From assembly GCA_001303225.1 (NCBI GenBank), contig LJNI01000048.1:1-13947 (forward strand): a stretch of DNA of 13,947 bases, written 5' to 3'. Positions 11,455 to 13,947 of this stretch are shown here, piece after piece; within the stretch, counting starts at the first letter, position 1; every line of letters starts with the position of its first letter. Made by a program: the position numbers and the translations under genes. The notes under the pieces are model-generated. The model saw only the letters and a program-made list of their open reading frames with translations, had not been told where the DNA came from and did no database searches. The stretch comes from a candidate division TA06 bacterium DG_78 (GTDB lineage Bacteria > Hydrothermota > Tepidihabitantia > SM23-42).

Positions 11455-13947
11455 ATGAAGGAAATATATATTGATGAACTCACTGGCTGCTATAATCGAC
11501 GATTTCTTCACTATTGGATTGAGAATGAAATCAAGCGATCGAATCGCTATGCCACGAAATTTGCTTTAATTCTCTTAGATATCGATAATTTTCGTGATAT
11601 TAACAATAATTTTGGCCACTTAGAAGGTGACCGAGTTTTAATTGAGTTCACCGAATTTCTGCGCAAGAATATACGAGAAGTAGATAGCCTCGTCCGGTAC
11701 GGTGGTGATGAATTCATCATTCTCGTACCAAATACGCATAGCAAAGGAGCCCTCGAATTGGCACAGCGACTCTTTGGCGGCCTAAACGAAACAGAAATAT
11801 TGCGTCATAAAATTCGTTGCTGCATCGGGTTTTCTGTATTCCCGGATGATGGAACAACTACCGAGGCAATGATCAATCAAGCTGATGATCTTATGTACCA
11901 AGCCAAAAAGCAAGGTAAGAATAGAATCGGTGTGAGGCAGAGAATTGTGCAGAAATTACAAATTCCTTCACCGATCACTATAGGACGTGAGGATGAAGCA
12001 CACTGGATATTAACCCAACTCAAGGATTACAACACGATCTTTATTGCTGGTGAAATAGGTGTCGGGAAAACTCGACTTGTCTTGGAGATCAAAGATCGTT
12101 TGAATACCGACATTATTTTGAGAGGCAATGCCTATGCCGCACTCTCATCAGTTCCCTACCATCCGTTTAAAAATATGTTTAGCGAGTTGATTAACAAAAA
12201 TTTCGCTCTGGTGCAGCGCGTCTTCAAACAGATGCCAGAAATCTATCAAGCTGAGGTAATGAAGTTACTTCCTGCAGAAGGTATCTTAAAGGCAGTACAG
12301 ATCGAGGGTCTGGATAAGTATCGCCTGTATAATGCCGTCGCTGAATTCATCTTGAAAATGTCACATATGGCTTCACCAACTACAACAATGTTGCTCTTAG
12401 ATGATCTACACTGGATTGATCGACCGAGTTGTGAATTGCTCGATTTTCTCATAAGGAGTATAAAAAATAATATCAAAATCTTTGGTACATATCGAGTTGA
12501 GGAGATAAAGACGTCGCAGCTTGTTGAGTTTTTAGGCATTTGGGCTCGAGAAAAATTCTATACGCAGATGACTGTATCGCCACTCAATGATAAACAGACT
12601 AGCCAGCTACTCAAGGCGATTATGGGTTCAGTGCCTCAATCAGCTGGGAAGTTTATCTACCACCAGAGTGGCGGCAATCCCTTCTATGTCGAGGAAATCG
12701 TACGAGAATTAGAGCGTCAGAAAAGACTTTACTGGAACGGTAAGGAATGGGTTTTTGTGAAACATCTTGAAGTAACAGTACCACGATCGATAGAAGAAAC
12801 AATAAAAAGGAAACTCAAATTCCTTGACCCTGACCACAGAATGTTCTTGGAGATCGCTGCTGTCTATGGACAGGAATTTATTGCAGATATCATTGCAATG
12901 GCGAGCAAACGAAATGTTGGCGAAATTCTCCACGCAATCGATGAACTCCGTAGGTTAGGTTTCATTAAAGAGAGGACAGGAGAAAATTTCTTTTTTAGTG
13001 AAGACGTTGTTCGCCAAATAGTATACAAAAATATATCACGGGCTGATTTAATGCGTTATCATAACTTAGTTGGTGAAACCATTGAAAATTTCTACCGCGG
13101 TTCTCTTCCGAATTACTATGAACAATTAGCACTCCACTTTACGATCGCAAATGATGACCAAAAAGCCTTAGATTATTCGAAAGAAGCAGCTGCAAAGGCG
13201 AAGGCGAATTATGCCCACAGCCTCGCCGTCAAATTCTTTGAAAATGCCCTCAAGTATGAAGATAATCTCGAGGAAATCTTTAACATAAAGTTTTCCCTTG
13301 CAGAAATACATTTTTTAACTGGTAACTACAAAAAGGCAATTGAGGAACTGAGAACGTGTTTAAAAATACATACAACCGCATATCGGGTCTACGAGCAACT
13401 CGGGAAGGTCTACCAGCATATCGGTGATTACAAAAATAGTCTAAAATATTATCGACTCGGCTTGACGCTCGTACGTGGAACCGACATTACATACGCATTT
13501 AGATTAGCCATCTCTATGGTATACGTGCGGCTCGGGCAGCACCTCCGTGCAAAGAAGGAGTGTGAAAAAATTCTGAAGAAGAAAAGCCAGATGAGTAGAC
13601 AGCATGTCGGAAGCGCCTATCTCATACTCGGAATAGTAGCCTTGCGCTTATTACAATTCAACAAAGCTGAATTGTATTTTAAAAAGGCTTTAAAGATAAG
13701 AGAAGAGAGCGACAATAAAACGAGTATTGCAGCATGTTACATCAACCTCGCAATAATGTATCAAGAGAAATTGAATGTAAAAGCGTGTGAAGATTACTAT
13801 AAGAAAGCACTAAAGATAAACCAAGAGATCGGCTATCAAGGAGGCACGGTCACTGCACTCTTAGACCTGGGAGCTCTCTATGCTGATTATGATCTTCCAA
13901 AGGCAGAGGAGTACTATCTCAAAGCACTCTCTATATCCAAAATCATT
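11455..13947 (+). CDS. GGDEF - AAA ATPase - TPR signalling protein (3' end outside window)
   Basis: The frame is open for 831 codons to the window edge. Residues 1-165 are a GGDEF domain ('DELTGCYNRRFL' near the start, GGDEF at 83-87) with the inhibitory RxxD site at R74 and D77. It should therefore make cyclic di-GMP and be inhibited by product. Residues about 175-450 form an AAA_16/STAND-like ATPase: Walker A GEIGVGKT (199-206) and Walker B LLLDDLHWID with D316-D317. This ATPase type usually follows adenylate cyclase or serine/threonine kinase domains. From about residue 560 there are TPRs with repeated 'ALKI' and 'A..Y..ALKI' helices, still continuing at the edge. No membrane span is seen before the edge. 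No ribosome binding site precedes ATG 11455, while the promoter ends eight bases upstream, so a leaderless message is likely. Cys or Leu replacements do not touch the GGDEF signature. The signal sensed by ATPase and TPRs is unknown. Confidence 0.9.
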   Translation, partial: MKEIYIDELTGCYNRRFLHYWIENEIKRSNRYATKFALILLDIDNFRDINNNFGHLEGDRVLIEFTEFLRKNIREVDSLVRYGGDEFIILVPNTHSKGALELAQRLFGGLNETEILRHKIRCCIGFSVFPDDGTTTEAMINQADDLMYQAKKQGKNRIGVRQRIVQKLQIPSPITIGREDEAHWILTQLKDYNTIFIAGEIGVGKTRLVLEIKDRLNTDIILRGNAYAALSSVPYHPFKNMFSELINKNFALVQRVFKQMPEIYQAEVMKLLPAEGILKAVQIEGLDKYRLYNAVAEFILKMSHMASPTTTMLLLDDLHWIDRPSCELLDFLIRSIKNNIKIFGTYRVEEIKTSQLVEFLGIWAREKFYTQMTVSPLNDKQTSQLLKAIMGSVPQSAGKFIYHQSGGNPFYVEEIVRELERQKRLYWNGKEWVFVKHLEVTVPRSIEETIKRKLKFLDPDHRMFLEIAAVYGQEFIADIIAMASKRNVGEILHAIDELRRLGFIKERTGENFFFSEDVVRQIVYKNISRADLMRYHNLVGETIENFYRGSLPNYYEQLALHFTIANDDQKALDYSKEAAAKAKANYAHSLAVKFFENALKYEDNLEEIFNIKFSLAEIHFLTGNYKKAIEELRTCLKIHTTAYRVYEQLGKVYQHIGDYKNSLKYYRLGLTLVRGTDITYAFRLAISMVYVRLGQHLRAKKECEKILKKKSQMSRQHVGSAYLILGIVALRLLQFNKAELYFKKALKIREESDNKTSIAACYINLAIMYQEKLNVKACEDYYKKALKINQEIGYQGGTVTALLDLGALYADYDLPKAEEYYLKALSISKII

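Noticed and set aside
1..13947. tRNA, rRNA, CRISPR array or transposase genes
   Set aside because: No cloverleaf, ribosomal segment, regularly spaced repeats or transposase-like frame was found on reading.

Overview
The window comes from an AT-rich bacterial chromosome. The organism looks Gram-negative, because it carries a complete TolC / membrane-fusion / MacB-type export set. Ribosome binding sites of the AGGAG type precede several genes. The tetratricopeptide-repeat (TPR) regulator style and the split MacB fit an uncultured lineage of the WOR-3/Stahlbacteria kind, but that placement is a guess from gene style and nothing here proves it. All genes read on the + strand.

Region 1 (1-161) is the tail of a TPR-like protein and a short terminator. 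Region 2 (about 186-5858) is a peptide natural-product (RiPP) cluster. It has a 98-residue Cys-rich precursor with nine Cys, the last five spaced exactly four apart. Two different radical SAM/SPASM enzymes and one ABC exporter without a peptidase domain follow. A 14-bp perfect hairpin and a strong promoter separate the precursor from the enzyme genes, so precursor and enzymes can be made in different amounts. A hairpin with a T7 run closes the cluster.

Region 3 (5863-11291) is an export operon with its own promoter: a YIP1-family membrane protein, a TolC-like outer-membrane factor, a MacA-like adaptor, a MacB-type ATPase and a MacB-type permease, all tightly spaced or overlapping. Between the tolC-like and macA-like genes lies a 225-bp cassette encoding a shortened GIY-YIG protein. 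The cassette has 13-bp terminal inverted repeats (12/13 matched) and is flanked by a 7-bp direct repeat, GAAATGA. Removing it in silico restores a perfect ATGA stop/start overlap with a ribosome binding site. It therefore looks like a tiny mobile element that landed on a start codon without breaking either neighbour. This is the most unusual object in the window.

Region 4 (11292-13947) begins with a palindrome-rich non-coding repeat. A promoter almost identical to the one before the radical SAM gene follows, placed so close to the ATG that the mRNA should be leaderless. The last gene is a GGDEF - AAA ATPase - TPR signalling protein that runs off the window. Three promoters here share TTGACT, a 16-base spacer and TATAAT or TAAAAT, which suggests one housekeeping promoter form.
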